Below, one piece after another: positions 26,093 to 35,548 of a stretch of 64,000 nucleotides of DNA (the first letter of the stretch is position 1; the number at the start of each line of letters is the position of its first letter). The notes beneath the pieces are model-generated. The model was not told where the DNA came from. It did no database searches and worked only from the letters and a program-made list of their open reading frames with translations. The DNA is from Convivina praedatoris (GTDB taxonomy: Bacteria > Bacillota > Bacilli > Lactobacillales > Lactobacillaceae), in NCBI RefSeq assembly GCF_933208505.1, contig NZ_CAKOEU010000003.1; one strand, given 5' to 3'. A program made the position numbers and the translations under genes.

Positions 26093-26587
26093 TCATTTAC
26101 CCTTACGTTGATAATACATTATCTTAAATTCAATGCCATTTTGTTCTTCCGACTGACTTTTAGTCAAATCAAATACATCTAGATCAACTGGTTCAACCCA
26201 AGTATCACCAGCAAAATCGCCGATAACCCTTGTTACCACTAGTTGGGTAGCATAAGGCATCATCATTTTATAAATTTGTGCGCCACCAATCACGGTCACC
26301 AAACCACTGGTTGCTTTGATGTACTTTAATACATCCGCTAAATCGTGGCATACGATCACATCACTAAAATTTGTTGAAAAATTAGGCTGTTGGGTTACAA
26401 CAACACTCTGTCGTTGTGGTAATGGACGTCCAATACTATCCCAAGTTTTACGCCCCATAATCATGATTGAATCCAAAGTTTCTTTTTTAAACAGCGCCCG
26501 ATCGGCAGGCAAATCCCAGGGGACTTGACCATTTTTGCCAATCGCATGTTGCTCATCTTCAGCCCAAACCATCTTAATTTCAGTCAT
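26093..26587 (-). CDS. dfrA: Dihydrofolate reductase
   Basis: A 164-residue enzyme that reduces dihydrofolate with NADPH. IGKNGQVPWDLPADRALFK (16-34) contains the substrate Asp, D29, and IMGRKTWDSIGRPLPQR and VIGGAQIYKM complete the fold. The ATG at 26587 has AGGAG 7 nt upstream and begins 1 nt after the cca stop. No thyA neighbours it, unlike in many lactobacilli. Confidence 0.96.
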   Translation of the reverse strand: MTEIKMVWAEDEQHAIGKNGQVPWDLPADRALFKKETLDSIMIMGRKTWDSIGRPLPQRQSVVVTQQPNFSTNFSDVIVCHDLADVLKYIKATSGLVTVIGGAQIYKMMMPYATQLVVTRVIGDFAGDTWVEPVDLDVFDLTKSQSEEQNGIEFKIMYYQRKGK

Positions 26588-26588
26588 C

Positions 26589-27794
26589 TCATTTCTCCTG
26601 TCTGACATAGGCTAATAGCGCTGCCTGTTGATTAGGAACTTTGCCAGTAACAACTGCCTTTTCCAAGCGTTGTAGTAATTCTCCCATCTCAGGTCCCGGT
26701 TTAACTAAGCCACTTTGCATCAATTCTTGACCACTAAGCGCCATTTGTCGGGCATTTCGAATGGGCAAGTGTTCAAAAATTTGTTGCGCTAAAACGATTT
26801 CGGCCTTATTAAAGCCTAAAAAGTACATACATTCGATTAATTGCTCTTGATACGCTTCAACTTGATAAAGATGCCACGTATCCAAGGAAACCTGTCCTCT
26901 CAAAATAGGGACTAACGCCTGCGCCGTTTTAATCACTGCACGACTTAATTTCCATTCTCGCAAAAAACTAGCAATCTCTTGTTCTGCCACTGGCGAAAGT
27001 ACTAAAAGATTTATCCAAGCAATTGCCACTTGACTAATTTGTAAACGATTTAAATTCGTCAAAATCTCTTGCCAAGTCGTCAATGGCCAGCGACCGACTC
27101 CTCCTGGTAAATATGCTAACAAATGGCTATCCAAAGCTTGTTGCAAGCCCCGGCTAGCAGCTGGACCTAAGAGCATTTTTTCAAATTCAACTTGGATTCT
27201 CTCTACTGCTATTTTAGTCAAATTGGGCGCCAAATCAGTTAAGGCTGTTTTGGTTTGGTCTTCAATCGCAAAGTCTAACTGGGCACTAAAGCGAATTGCC
27301 CGCATAATCCGCAAAGCATCTTCATTAAAACGTTCCTCTGGGTCCCCAACCGCACGAATTAACCCTTTTTTTAAATCGGTTAATCCATCAAATAAATCCA
27401 CCACTTCGCCATTAGCTTTTAAGGCCAAGGCATTGATCGTGAAATCGCGACGTTTTAAGTCTTCATTAAGACTACGAACAAAAGTCACTTTATCAGGTCT
27501 TCGATAATCAGTATAGGTTGATTCTGTTCGAAAAGTCGTAACTTCGTAGCCAATATGATGATCTAACACCATCACTGTCCCATGTTGGATACCAGTATCT
27601 ACGGTATTTTCAAAAATCATCTTAATTTCTTGTGGAAATGCTGAACTAGCAATATCCACGTCATGAATTGGATCTCCCAGAATCATGTCTCGCACTGCGC
27701 CACCCACAAAAAAAGCTTCGTAACCAGCGTTTTCTATCTTTTTTAATATTGGCCGAGCCTCAGCCATTTGACTGGGAAATTGATCAATCTTCAT
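26589..27794 (-). CDS. cca: CCA-adding tRNA nucleotidyltransferase
   Basis: A 401-residue class II nucleotidyltransferase that builds or repairs the 3' CCA of tRNA. The head domain has GGAVRDMILGDPIHDVDIA (31-49) with catalytic D45 and D47, then RRDFTINALAL and the neck-domain EDALRIMRAIRFSAQL. The C-terminal body is of the Gram-positive type. Tightly coupled to dfrA downstream. Confidence 0.96.
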   Translation of the reverse strand: MKIDQFPSQMAEARPILKKIENAGYEAFFVGGAVRDMILGDPIHDVDIASSAFPQEIKMIFENTVDTGIQHGTVMVLDHHIGYEVTTFRTESTYTDYRRPDKVTFVRSLNEDLKRRDFTINALALKANGEVVDLFDGLTDLKKGLIRAVGDPEERFNEDALRIMRAIRFSAQLDFAIEDQTKTALTDLAPNLTKIAVERIQVEFEKMLLGPAASRGLQQALDSHLLAYLPGGVGRWPLTTWQEILTNLNRLQISQVAIAWINLLVLSPVAEQEIASFLREWKLSRAVIKTAQALVPILRGQVSLDTWHLYQVEAYQEQLIECMYFLGFNKAEIVLAQQIFEHLPIRNARQMALSGQELMQSGLVKPGPEMGELLQRLEKAVVTGKVPNQQAALLAYVRQEK

Positions 27795-27854
27795 TTATTT
27801 TTAGCACTCCTAGGACATCTATCATCACAACCTATCTTAGCAATTTTTAGATTG

Positions 27855-29135
27855 TTAGTCATCTAAAAGTAACCCACTCAAACGATCTTGGACTTCATAA
27901 TCATCTGGCACTTGTTCTAGATAATGCTCTAAGGTCAATCGCTCTTGATTCAGCTTTCCTTGTTCATGATACCAACTTGCTAAATCCAACAAAAATTCAG
28001 GACGATCTAATTTAGCCTCTACAGCTTGATTCCAATAGAACTGCGCCTGCTTATAATTATCTAATTTTTGATAAGCTAAGGCGAGCATCCAATAGAAACT
28101 TGGATCAACCAACTCTTTTTTCTGGGCTTGCTCAATAGTATCAATAACAGTTTGATATTCTCCTTGAGCCATTTTAAAATTAGCTAATAAAAGGTAATTG
28201 GCAATTTCTTGATCATCAATGGCTAGAGCAGCTTGAAAATCAGCTTCGGCAGCTTCTGAATCTCCTAATTGTTGGGCGGCTTTTCCAGCTTGACGATAAA
28301 GTTGATCATTAGTTTGATCAGCCGCTAAACCTAGTTGATAATTTTGATACGCCTTTTCAATTTCGCCTGCCTGTTCATAGGCTTGTCCTAAATATGGATA
28401 AACAGAACTATACTGACTATCTTCGGCAAGAACTTCTTCAAAGAGTGTAATAGCTTCGTCATCGCGATGACTTTGGTAGTACAGCAACGCCAATTGGAAC
28501 TTAGTATCCAAAGACATTAGCTCCGGCTTAATTTGTTCTAAATAACCAATCGCATTGTCATAATTGCCAATGGCCGCATAGGCCAAGGCGATTCGACTCA
28601 CTAAATCAATCCCATTTAGGTATCGTTCTCCTGCCAATAACAAACTACGATAATAATTAATCGCTAAGCGATATTGAGCAGTCGTATAGTAAAATTCAGC
28701 CAAAGCAAATTGAACCACCGTTTCTTTTGGTGCAAGCTGTTCAGCCTGTTGTAAGCAATGCTGAGCTGATTCAACCAATCCTTCAGCCTGATACAAATCA
28801 GCTTTAATCATCAAGGCTGGTATATAACTGGACGAATCCGGACTAATATTAGCTAAATATTCCTGAGCTAGTTCCGTTTGATTATCTTCAATTGCAATTT
28901 CAGCCAAAGCTGTTTTCAATTGATCTTCTTCTGGATATTTTGTTAACAGATGTTGGTATATTTGTTGCGCTTGATCCAAAAATCCACGACCAGCTAATTC
29001 TTCGGCCAAACTATAAACCATATCATCGTCATCAACTTGCAAGGCCTGATCAAAAAACAATTGTGCTTGATCAAATTGTCCTAAACTTAATGATGCCAAA
29101 CCTTGCTCGGCTTGACTAATATTTTCGGATGTCAT
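27855..29135 (-). CDS. Tetratricopeptide repeat protein (YpiA-like)
   Basis: A 426-residue acidic protein made almost entirely of TPR units, for example GFLDQAQQIYQHLLTKYPEEDQ, YDNAIGYLEQIKPE and EIEKAYQNYQLGLAADQ. It is predicted cytoplasmic, with no signal peptide or membrane helix, and is probably a protein-interaction scaffold. Similar proteins sit next to cca in Firmicutes; partners are not known. It has its own start after 60 nt of intergenic sequence and heads the minus-strand run down to pepT. Confidence 0.85.
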   Translation of the reverse strand: MTSENISQAEQGLASLSLGQFDQAQLFFDQALQVDDDDMVYSLAEELAGRGFLDQAQQIYQHLLTKYPEEDQLKTALAEIAIEDNQTELAQEYLANISPDSSSYIPALMIKADLYQAEGLVESAQHCLQQAEQLAPKETVVQFALAEFYYTTAQYRLAINYYRSLLLAGERYLNGIDLVSRIALAYAAIGNYDNAIGYLEQIKPELMSLDTKFQLALLYYQSHRDDEAITLFEEVLAEDSQYSSVYPYLGQAYEQAGEIEKAYQNYQLGLAADQTNDQLYRQAGKAAQQLGDSEAAEADFQAALAIDDQEIANYLLLANFKMAQGEYQTVIDTIEQAQKKELVDPSFYWMLALAYQKLDNYKQAQFYWNQAVEAKLDRPEFLLDLASWYHEQGKLNQERLTLEHYLEQVPDDYEVQDRLSGLLLDD

Positions 29136-29248
29136 GTAATAGAATCCCTTCTAGTGCACTGGGTATTGAGATGCTAAAGTATTCTTATTTTACCTGAATA
29201 AAATTCTGAACACAAAGCACTATTTAAAATATAAAAGAAGTATAATGG

Positions 29249-29283
29249 TGTCAGATTGTGATTTGTGATATAATTTTCTGACA
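29249..29283 (+). promoter_or_regulatory. Promoter and operator-like repeats of the Ada-like gene
   Basis: An extended -10 TGATATAAT (29266-29274) is enclosed by an inverted repeat, TGTCAGA (29249-29255) and TCTGACA (29277-29283). Two perfect tandem copies of TTGTGAT (29256-29262 and 29263-29269) sit between the arms. The arrangement suggests a regulator site overlapping the promoter, possibly for the encoded AraC/Ada-like protein. Confidence 0.55.
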
Positions 29284-29318
29284 TATATTTGTCTAACGAA
29301 ATGAAGGTAAAGCTGAAC

Positions 29319-29870
29319 ATGTATTCTCTAACCAAAAAGCGTTGGCAAGCGATTAATGAACATGATGCCAGCTACAACAATCAATTTTTATACGGTGTAA
29401 CCACCGATCATCGTGTATGTTGTCCAGGCTGCCTACGGCCAAAACAATTCACTCGAAAAGATATTGAAATTTTCAAAACACCGGATGAATCACTAATTCA
29501 TGGATTCATTCCCTGCCCAGATTGTCATCCATTTGGGAAGCTAGATGAACGAGCTAGTTTTGTACTCAATGTAAAATCCTACTTAGTTAAAAACTACGCC
29601 AAGCGGATTACATTGGAGGAACTCAGCCAAACTTTTCACACTAGTACTGGCGTCTTACATCGTAGTTTCCTATTGGAAACAGATGAAACACCTCAAAACT
29701 ATCTGCTGCATGTCAGAATGTTTCACGCGACTGAATTTTTAAAAAATACCAATCTATCTATAGCTGCAATTGGGCTGAAAGTTGGTATACCCAATCTTTC
29801 ATATTTTAATACAGTCTTTAAACAACAAGCTGGTCTAACCGCAGTACAGTACCGTAAGCAGTTTAATTAA
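29319..29870 (+). CDS. Ada-like transcriptional regulator (Ada zinc-binding domain plus AraC HTH)
   Basis: A 183-residue two-domain protein. Residues about 7-70 follow the Ada metal-binding fold: YGVTTDHRVCCPGC supplies C34, C35 and C38, and FIPCPDCHP supplies C66 and C69. In Ada one of these Cys accepts a methyl group from DNA phosphotriesters, turning the protein into an activator. Residues about 95-183 are an AraC-type double helix-turn-helix (TLEELSQTFHTSTGVLHRSF and SIAAIGLKVGIPNLSYFNTVFKQQAG). There is no methyltransferase (O6-methylguanine) domain, so it resembles AdaA. An alternative TTG start at 29289 exists; ATG 29319 gives the family N-terminus with AAGG 10 nt upstream. Monocistronic, convergent with menC. 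Confidence 0.85.
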   Translation: MYSLTKKRWQAINEHDASYNNQFLYGVTTDHRVCCPGCLRPKQFTRKDIEIFKTPDESLIHGFIPCPDCHPFGKLDERASFVLNVKSYLVKNYAKRITLEELSQTFHTSTGVLHRSFLLETDETPQNYLLHVRMFHATEFLKNTNLSIAAIGLKVGIPNLSYFNTVFKQQAGLTAVQYRKQFN

Positions 29871-29880
29871 ATTTTAGTTT

Positions 29881-29915
29881 AAAAGAGTCTTTGACAATTA
29901 TGTCAAAGGCTTTTT
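29881..29915. terminator. Terminator between the Ada-like gene and menC
   Basis: An 11-bp stem (29886-29896 with 29901-29911) and ATTA loop, followed by a T5 tract on the plus strand. The minus-side tract is weaker (CTTTT). Confidence 0.8.
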
Positions 29916-31050
29916 ATTTACTGGCAATCTTAATTTCAGCACTATATTGGGCTTTACTAACATTATGCCAATTAATACTAACTCCAAGACCAGCCTGTTG
30001 AGGAACTGCGATGTTTCCTTGCTGAACTGTAAGCTTTTCTTGAATTAAATCATATTGGAAGTAACGTTTCGTATCTGAAATATCAGCTGGGTACGCATTA
30101 GGAAGACAACTGGCTAAAGCTAAATCAGCACTGCGCCCCAGCCCACTGGTAAACATTCCGCCCACCCAGGCTTGCAATTGACCTTTTTTAAGAAGATCAA
30201 TGGCTTCTTGAGCGGCTAATAATCCCCCAATTTTCCCTATTTTTAGCGTTAAGAGTCGAGCAGAACGACAAGCAATCATCGTTTTAACATCCGTAAGATG
30301 GTTAACACTTTCATCTAGACTCAGCGCTATTCTAAGTTTCTTTTGTAAATGAGCATGCTCAATGAAATCTCCATTAGCAAAAGGTTGCTCCACAAACTTC
30401 ACATTTTCGGGTAACTTTTGTAAAGCTATTCCTTGTTCCCAAGATAAGGAAGCATTGGCATCTAATGAAAAATCTTGATTTGGAAAGTGATTAATTAACT
30501 CAATTAACTCATTGAATTGCCAGTTTTGGCCAGCGATTTTTAATTTAATTCTGCCATATCCTTGTTCAATCGCGCCGATAACTGCCTCAGTGGTCTTTGC
30601 CCAAGTTTCTTGTTGTCCAATTGCTATCCCAACGGCCACCGTTGATATCTGTCCGCCCAACATTTGTGCTAGCGATTGTCCCTTTAATTTACCAACGCAG
30701 TCCCAAAAAGCCAATGCTAGCCCAGCTTTGGCAAAAGAATAAGAAGGAATCACTTGATTTAACTGAATTTCAAACTCTTGTGGATTAGCAATTGATTTGC
30801 CTAATAACTGTGGTCCTAACCATTTTTCAATCGCCCAAAGACTATTATTTTGAATTTCTGAGGCGTAATTGGGCGTACTAAAAGATTGAACCTCACCGTA
30901 ACCAGTGACCATTGTATTAGTAACTGTATCCCAAACGGTCATTTCTACTAGCGTTAGTGGTCGTTTTACTAGCTGCGCTTGAGCGGTTACGAACTGATTA
31001 ACCAACGGTAAGGCCACCGGTATTAATCGGATACTTTGGATTTGATACAT
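29914..31050 (-). CDS. menC: o-Succinylbenzoate synthase
   Basis: A 378-residue enolase-superfamily enzyme that dehydrates SHCHC to o-succinylbenzoate in menaquinone synthesis. Catalytic-type motifs are RIKLKIAGQ (general base Lys), SLDANASLSW (metal Asp), FVEQPF (metal Glu), SLDESV (metal Asp) and LTLKIGKIGG (second Lys). It overlaps menH by 28 nt and is the last gene of the menF-D-H-C run. Some homologues also racemise N-acylamino acids, but the men context supports MenC. Confidence 0.92.
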   Translation of the reverse strand: MYQIQSIRLIPVALPLVNQFVTAQAQLVKRPLTLVEMTVWDTVTNTMVTGYGEVQSFSTPNYASEIQNNSLWAIEKWLGPQLLGKSIANPQEFEIQLNQVIPSYSFAKAGLALAFWDCVGKLKGQSLAQMLGGQISTVAVGIAIGQQETWAKTTEAVIGAIEQGYGRIKLKIAGQNWQFNELIELINHFPNQDFSLDANASLSWEQGIALQKLPENVKFVEQPFANGDFIEHAHLQKKLRIALSLDESVNHLTDVKTMIACRSARLLTLKIGKIGGLLAAQEAIDLLKKGQLQAWVGGMFTSGLGRSADLALASCLPNAYPADISDTKRYFQYDLIQEKLTVQQGNIAVPQQAGLGVSINWHNVSKAQYSAEIKIASK

Positions 31051-31856
31051 AAGCGTTGTAAGATCTCCTGATAAACATCTGGTTGTTCTAGGTGAACATT
31101 ATGACCGGCATTTTTAATAACTAATAGTTTAGCATCAGGTATACTTGCTGATAATTTTTGAGCAATTTTAATAAATTTAAAATCATTTTCCCCGACAATC
31201 AAGCCCGTAGCAAGCTTTAATTGTTTTAACTTAGGCCAAAAATTAGGTTGACTACCGGTACCCATCATTCGTAAAGAATTAGCCATATTATCAGGTTTTT
31301 GATTTAGACGTTCATGCTGAATTTTCACCTGCTGCCGTACTGGTAATAATTTTTGACTGGCAAAAAGCGGTAAGTCACGCCAATTTTGAACAAACTGGCG
31401 GTAATCTGCCAGTAAGGCATTGGCCCGTTGTTCATCGTGGAATTGGCGTTCTTGTTGCTTTTGGGCTGAATCAAGCCCCGCCGTGCTACTTTCTAAAACT
31501 AAATAATTAATAAAATCAGCTAAATGTGATTGTGCTAAACCAAGGGCTAACCGTCCACCCATTGAGTAACCAACTAAGTTCAAGTTTTGCCAGTTAAAGT
31601 GCTGAAAAATAATTTCAAAATCAATGATTTGACTTTCCATACTTAACCGCGTTCGGGGTACCAACGGTGCTTGATTGCCAAATCCCAGTAAATCAACCGT
31701 CCAAACGGTTCCTGGTAAATAGTCTAATACTTGATCAAAGTCACGATGACTACCCATAAATCCATGTAAAAACAGCCAATTAACCTTGGCAGAACTATTG
31801 TGCTGGTAATAGAAATGATAAGGATACTCTCTAACATTCAAAATAATTTCAGCCAT
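31023..31856 (-). CDS. menH: SHCHC synthase (alpha/beta hydrolase)
   Basis: A 277-residue alpha/beta hydrolase that eliminates pyruvate from SEPHCHC. The oxyanion region is LHGFMGSHRDFD (30-41), the nucleophile S98 is in GYSMGGRLAL, and a C-terminal His is in NAGHNVHLEQP, which agrees with the catalytic triad of MenH. It follows menD by 15 nt and overlaps menC. Confidence 0.92.
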   Translation of the reverse strand: MAEIILNVREYPYHFYYQHNSSAKVNWLFLHGFMGSHRDFDQVLDYLPGTVWTVDLLGFGNQAPLVPRTRLSMESQIIDFEIIFQHFNWQNLNLVGYSMGGRLALGLAQSHLADFINYLVLESSTAGLDSAQKQQERQFHDEQRANALLADYRQFVQNWRDLPLFASQKLLPVRQQVKIQHERLNQKPDNMANSLRMMGTGSQPNFWPKLKQLKLATGLIVGENDFKFIKIAQKLSASIPDAKLLVIKNAGHNVHLEQPDVYQEILQRLCIKSKVSD

Positions 31857-31871
31857 CCAACTGTTTTCCCC

Positions 31872-33473
31872 TTAATAGGCATCACTTTCATACAAAATTA
31901 ATTGTGGTCCTGCCGTAACAGACCGATTTAATAATTGTGGCAACTGCGCTAAATTCTGTAAAGCAGTATATGGTAAATCATACACCTGAGCGATGGATTG
32001 GAAGTCTAAATTTAAAGGAGTTGCAAAAAGTTCTGTAAAATATTGATTGCACTGCGCCTGTGGTAGACCGGCAAAAATCCCGCCCCCATTGTTATTCATT
32101 ACAATAATATCTAATGGCAACTGATATTTTTTAGCCATCATCAAGCCATTCATATCATGAAAGAATGACAAATCCCCCGTCAATAAAATACTTCGGTGCT
32201 GCTTTTGACTAGCTGATAAACCAAGAGCTGATGAAATTACCCCATCAATACCATTCACACCACGATTAGCATAAATTTTATGACTATTTTTACCAGAAAA
32301 ATAAGTATCCATCTGTCGAATGGACAGACTATTAGCAACAAAAATAGCCTGTTCAGGATTAACAATTTGATCCAAACAAGAAATTAAATCGCTGGCACGT
32401 GATGTTCCCTTATTTGGACTAAGCGCTTGCCAACGAGCATTAAAATCTTGTTGTTCATCACTTTGAACACAGGCAACGCTATTTAAAAACTCAGATGGTA
32501 CCATTTCAAAACAACGTTGGCTCTGGCGAGTGTAATCTAAATCAGCTGGCGTCCCAATTTGCCAAATTGGGATTGCTTTTTGCTTCAACCATGCTAATAA
32601 ACTAGGTGAAATCGGCGTTTTCCCAAAGCGCAGAACCAAATCCGGGAAATATTGCGAGCCTAACTTATCATCGGTTAACCAGTCATTCAACCCGTACAAA
32701 CTTTTAGGTGTTCGGACTCGACTTAAGATATCAGTCCAAACCGGAATGCTATATTCTTGGGCAAAGCGCCACAACTGATCTTGATAATCTGCCGTCACAT
32801 TGGGTCCAGCCAGAATCATAATTCGTTGGTAACCTGTTAGTGATTGAGACTTATCTAGCGTTCTTTTACCCATAGCTGCATACGCCAAAGGCTGAACGGG
32901 ATCAATTGGTTCCTCTCCCATAGCTGGTAAGAGTGGCTTTCGCAAAGGTAAATCAATTTGAACCGGCCCAGCTGGCGCGCGCCCCGCTTCGTGTACTAAC
33001 GCTTGCACCTTAAAATCAATATACTCAGTGACGTCTGGTTCGTCATCTTGTAAGACTAAACTCAGTTGCTTTTTGGCATAAACCGTGAAAGGTTCAATTT
33101 GCGGAATAGTTTGAGCAGCACCCAAATCCTGTAACTCTTGAGGTCGATTAGCCGTCAACAAAATTAACGGTATTTCCGAAACCTGTGCTTCAGCCACTGC
33201 CGGGAGATATTCCAAAACAGCAGTACCCGAAGTGGCTAATAAAACAACGGGTTGTTGCAATCCTTTGGCTAATCCTAGAGCAAAAAAAGCTGCCGACCGC
33301 TCATCTACATCAATCCAATAACAAATTGCAGGATCGTACTGAGCATATTCAGCAATTAACAACGCAATCGGTGTACTCCGAGATCCCGGCGAAATAACAA
33401 AATTTTTAACACCAGCCACTACAAGTGCTGAAATTAGATGTTTCGTATTAAATGTTAACCGATCAACTTTCAT
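31872..33473 (-). CDS. menD: SEPHCHC synthase
   Basis: A 533-residue thiamine diphosphate enzyme that joins isochorismate and 2-oxoglutarate. The N-terminal PYR domain has NFVISPGSRSTPIALL and the conserved Glu region DERSAAFFALGLAKG. The C-terminal PP domain has GVNGIDGVISSALG and the ThDP motif LLTGDLSFFHDMNGL through IVMNNNGGGIF. It overlaps menF (ATG/stop). Confidence 0.95.
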   Translation of the reverse strand: MKVDRLTFNTKHLISALVVAGVKNFVISPGSRSTPIALLIAEYAQYDPAICYWIDVDERSAAFFALGLAKGLQQPVVLLATSGTAVLEYLPAVAEAQVSEIPLILLTANRPQELQDLGAAQTIPQIEPFTVYAKKQLSLVLQDDEPDVTEYIDFKVQALVHEAGRAPAGPVQIDLPLRKPLLPAMGEEPIDPVQPLAYAAMGKRTLDKSQSLTGYQRIMILAGPNVTADYQDQLWRFAQEYSIPVWTDILSRVRTPKSLYGLNDWLTDDKLGSQYFPDLVLRFGKTPISPSLLAWLKQKAIPIWQIGTPADLDYTRQSQRCFEMVPSEFLNSVACVQSDEQQDFNARWQALSPNKGTSRASDLISCLDQIVNPEQAIFVANSLSIRQMDTYFSGKNSHKIYANRGVNGIDGVISSALGLSASQKQHRSILLTGDLSFFHDMNGLMMAKKYQLPLDIIVMNNNGGGIFAGLPQAQCNQYFTELFATPLNLDFQSIAQVYDLPYTALQNLAQLPQLLNRSVTAGPQLILYESDAY

Positions 33474-34660
33474 TTAGAAATCACCTCTTGAATAATACTT
33501 TCCATCGTCGAAAATTTTGCCTGGGTCTCTTGCCATTCACTTTGGGTTTGGGATTGAGATAAAATACCAGCCCCGGCGAACAGTTGAATCTGACGCCCTG
33601 AAATTACCATAGAACGAATTCCTACCGCTAGCTCCCCTTGATTTTCATTTGTAAAATAGCCTAAGGCTCCTCCGAAAAGTCCCCGAGGTTCTTGTTCATG
33701 TACCCGTAAATAGGCCAAGGCGCTTTGCTGTGGTAGTCCCGCTAAAGCCGGGGTTGGATGTAGTGCTCGAGCTAAGGTTAAAAAATTAACCCCCGGTAGT
33801 ATGGTAGCTTGAATTGGCGTATACAAATGAAGTAGTTGTGGTGTGAATAAAATTCCAGGAGTAGTTGAATAACGAAATTTCTTTACAAATGGTGCCAATT
33901 TGTTGACAATATTTTGCGTTACATAATCATGTTCCTGACGATCTTTATTACTCTTTAACAACGTATTCGCTATCTTTGACTCATCTTGATAATCGTCTTT
34001 ACGTGCTGCTGTACCAGCCAAAGCCGCAGTCTGCACCTGGCTATTTTCAACTGATAACAACCGCTCGGGAGTCAGAGAAACAAAATAATGATGTTTTTGT
34101 TTTAACACGATTCGATAAGACTGTGCTTGCTCAATTAATTGGGACCACAGCTTCGTAATCGTCATTGGTTCAGATAATGTTATCAATCGCTGACGGCCAA
34201 ACACAACTTTTTTTAACTCTTGATCATTTTTCAAAGTATCAATCAATTGTGTAACTCGCTCAAGCCAGTCAAATTCATCGTTAACACTTAAAATCTGATT
34301 ATCAATTTCCGTATTGGTGTGTACTGACTTTAACCAGCTAGACCAATCAATACTATCAATGATCTCCACTTTTAACTGATTCTTTTTCCAAGTAACACTA
34401 ATTTTCGGTGCGAACCAATAACTCGACATTTGATGTGGTGTAATCGACCTAGCGGTATCAAAATCTTGTCCACCAACAATCAAGGAATATTTAGAACTAT
34501 CAATGTCTTGCCAGTTGGACCAGGATTTTTGGCAACCAAAGGCAAATATCCTAACTTGATTATTGGGACTAGCGAAAAAAAAGCTACTCTCATCTTGATC
34601 CAGATGTTGCACTAATTGATTAATCGTGTCGAACTGAGCATTAGTTGTGAAACTTTTCAT
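33470..34660 (-). CDS. menF: Isochorismate synthase
   Basis: A 396-residue chorismate-utilising enzyme that makes isochorismate for menaquinone. C-terminal motifs ALAGTAARKDD, HPTPALAGLP and EPRGLFGGALGYF match the MenF/EntC family. The open frame reaches 34684, but that part lies inside a terminator U-tract; ATG 34660 has AGGA 8 nt upstream and is the better start. It draws chorismate from the pathway encoded at 43951-52493. Confidence 0.92.
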   Translation of the reverse strand: MKSFTTNAQFDTINQLVQHLDQDESSFFFASPNNQVRIFAFGCQKSWSNWQDIDSSKYSLIVGGQDFDTARSITPHQMSSYWFAPKISVTWKKNQLKVEIIDSIDWSSWLKSVHTNTEIDNQILSVNDEFDWLERVTQLIDTLKNDQELKKVVFGRQRLITLSEPMTITKLWSQLIEQAQSYRIVLKQKHHYFVSLTPERLLSVENSQVQTAALAGTAARKDDYQDESKIANTLLKSNKDRQEHDYVTQNIVNKLAPFVKKFRYSTTPGILFTPQLLHLYTPIQATILPGVNFLTLARALHPTPALAGLPQQSALAYLRVHEQEPRGLFGGALGYFTNENQGELAVGIRSMVISGRQIQLFAGAGILSQSQTQSEWQETQAKFSTMESIIQEVISK

Positions 34661-34675
34661 CTTTTCCATCCTAAT

Positions 34676-34699
34676 AAAAAACAACAGGATCCCCCGTTG
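34676..34699 (-). terminator. Hairpin with U-tract between thiD and menF
   Basis: Minus-strand CAACGGG, GGAT loop, CCTGTTG (one G:U pair), followed by TTTTTT. It can end the topA-thiD transcript and set men genes apart. I did not identify a clear separate men promoter, so it may give only partial termination. Confidence 0.7.
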
Positions 34700-34709
34700 C
34701 TTTAATACA

Positions 34710-35534
34710 CTACTGTGTCTTGTTTACCAAACGTTGACCTGCCGGCCAAACACTATTGCCATCTAATTGATCACCCAAGTTAACACTATGGTTAATAGCC
34801 GCCCAAACAAAGTCTTTAGCACTTCTAAGTGCCTCTTCCATGGATAAGCCTTGGGCTAAACCAGCCGCAACGGCTGCAGATAAAGTACAACCAGACCCAT
34901 TAATATCAGTTAATAAATCTAACTTTGGTTTTTCAAAAAAATGATTACCCTGAGGGCTAGACCACAAGTCTAAGGCCATCTCTCCAGCCAACCGTTGCCC
35001 CCCTTTAGTGAAAACATTAGCTATGCCTAAAGCCTGTAGCTGTTGATTAACTGCTATTAGGTCTTCCCTACTGTTAATGTTTTTTACATCCGTTAACAAC
35101 TGAGCCTCACTAAGATTAGGGGTAATAATGTCTGCCAACGGCAATAAATTAATTCGATAAAAATCAATAAATGCTTCTTGTTGCTGATAGTCGCCTTCTT
35201 TAACCGCTAGGACTGGGTCAATAACAATTGGCAAATCCAGTTGCTTTAAAAAATCGGACACTAACTTTACCTGGTCTAAATTAACTAACAAGCCCACTTT
35301 TACCGCCGCCAACTGATCAACCAATCGAATTGAATCTAATTGTGTCGCTAAAACATCAGTATCAACTGGGAAAACCTTAAAATCAGTTGTGGTAATTGTG
35401 GCAATACTAGTAATTGCCGTTAAGCCAAATAAACCATATTCGTTAAAAGTTGCTAGATCAGCCTGCAAACCACCACCAGCTAAACTATCAGATCCAGCAA
35501 TAGTTAATATTTTAGGTGTCTGATTTTTAGTCAT
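34710..35534 (-). CDS. Hydroxymethylpyrimidine / pyridoxine kinase (ThiD/PdxK type)
   Basis: A 274-residue ribokinase-like enzyme. TIAGSDSLAGGGLQADLATF lies near the N-terminus, and the anion-hole motif DINGSGCTLSAAVAAGLAQG near the C-terminus. Members phosphorylate HMP (thiamine route) or pyridoxine/pyridoxal; Gram-positive homologues can be bifunctional, and no thiC/thiE neighbour decides the case. It follows topA by 14 nt. Confidence 0.87.
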   Translation of the reverse strand: MTKNQTPKILTIAGSDSLAGGGLQADLATFNEYGLFGLTAITSIATITTTDFKVFPVDTDVLATQLDSIRLVDQLAAVKVGLLVNLDQVKLVSDFLKQLDLPIVIDPVLAVKEGDYQQQEAFIDFYRINLLPLADIITPNLSEAQLLTDVKNINSREDLIAVNQQLQALGIANVFTKGGQRLAGEMALDLWSSPQGNHFFEKPKLDLLTDINGSGCTLSAAVAAGLAQGLSMEEALRSAKDFVWAAINHSVNLGDQLDGNSVWPAGQRLVNKTQ

Positions 35535-35548
35535 AAAAAATCTCTCAA

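Noticed and set aside
34661..34684. Longer menF start
   Set aside because: The extra codons fall within the U-tract of a terminator and have no ribosome site; ATG 34660 has one.
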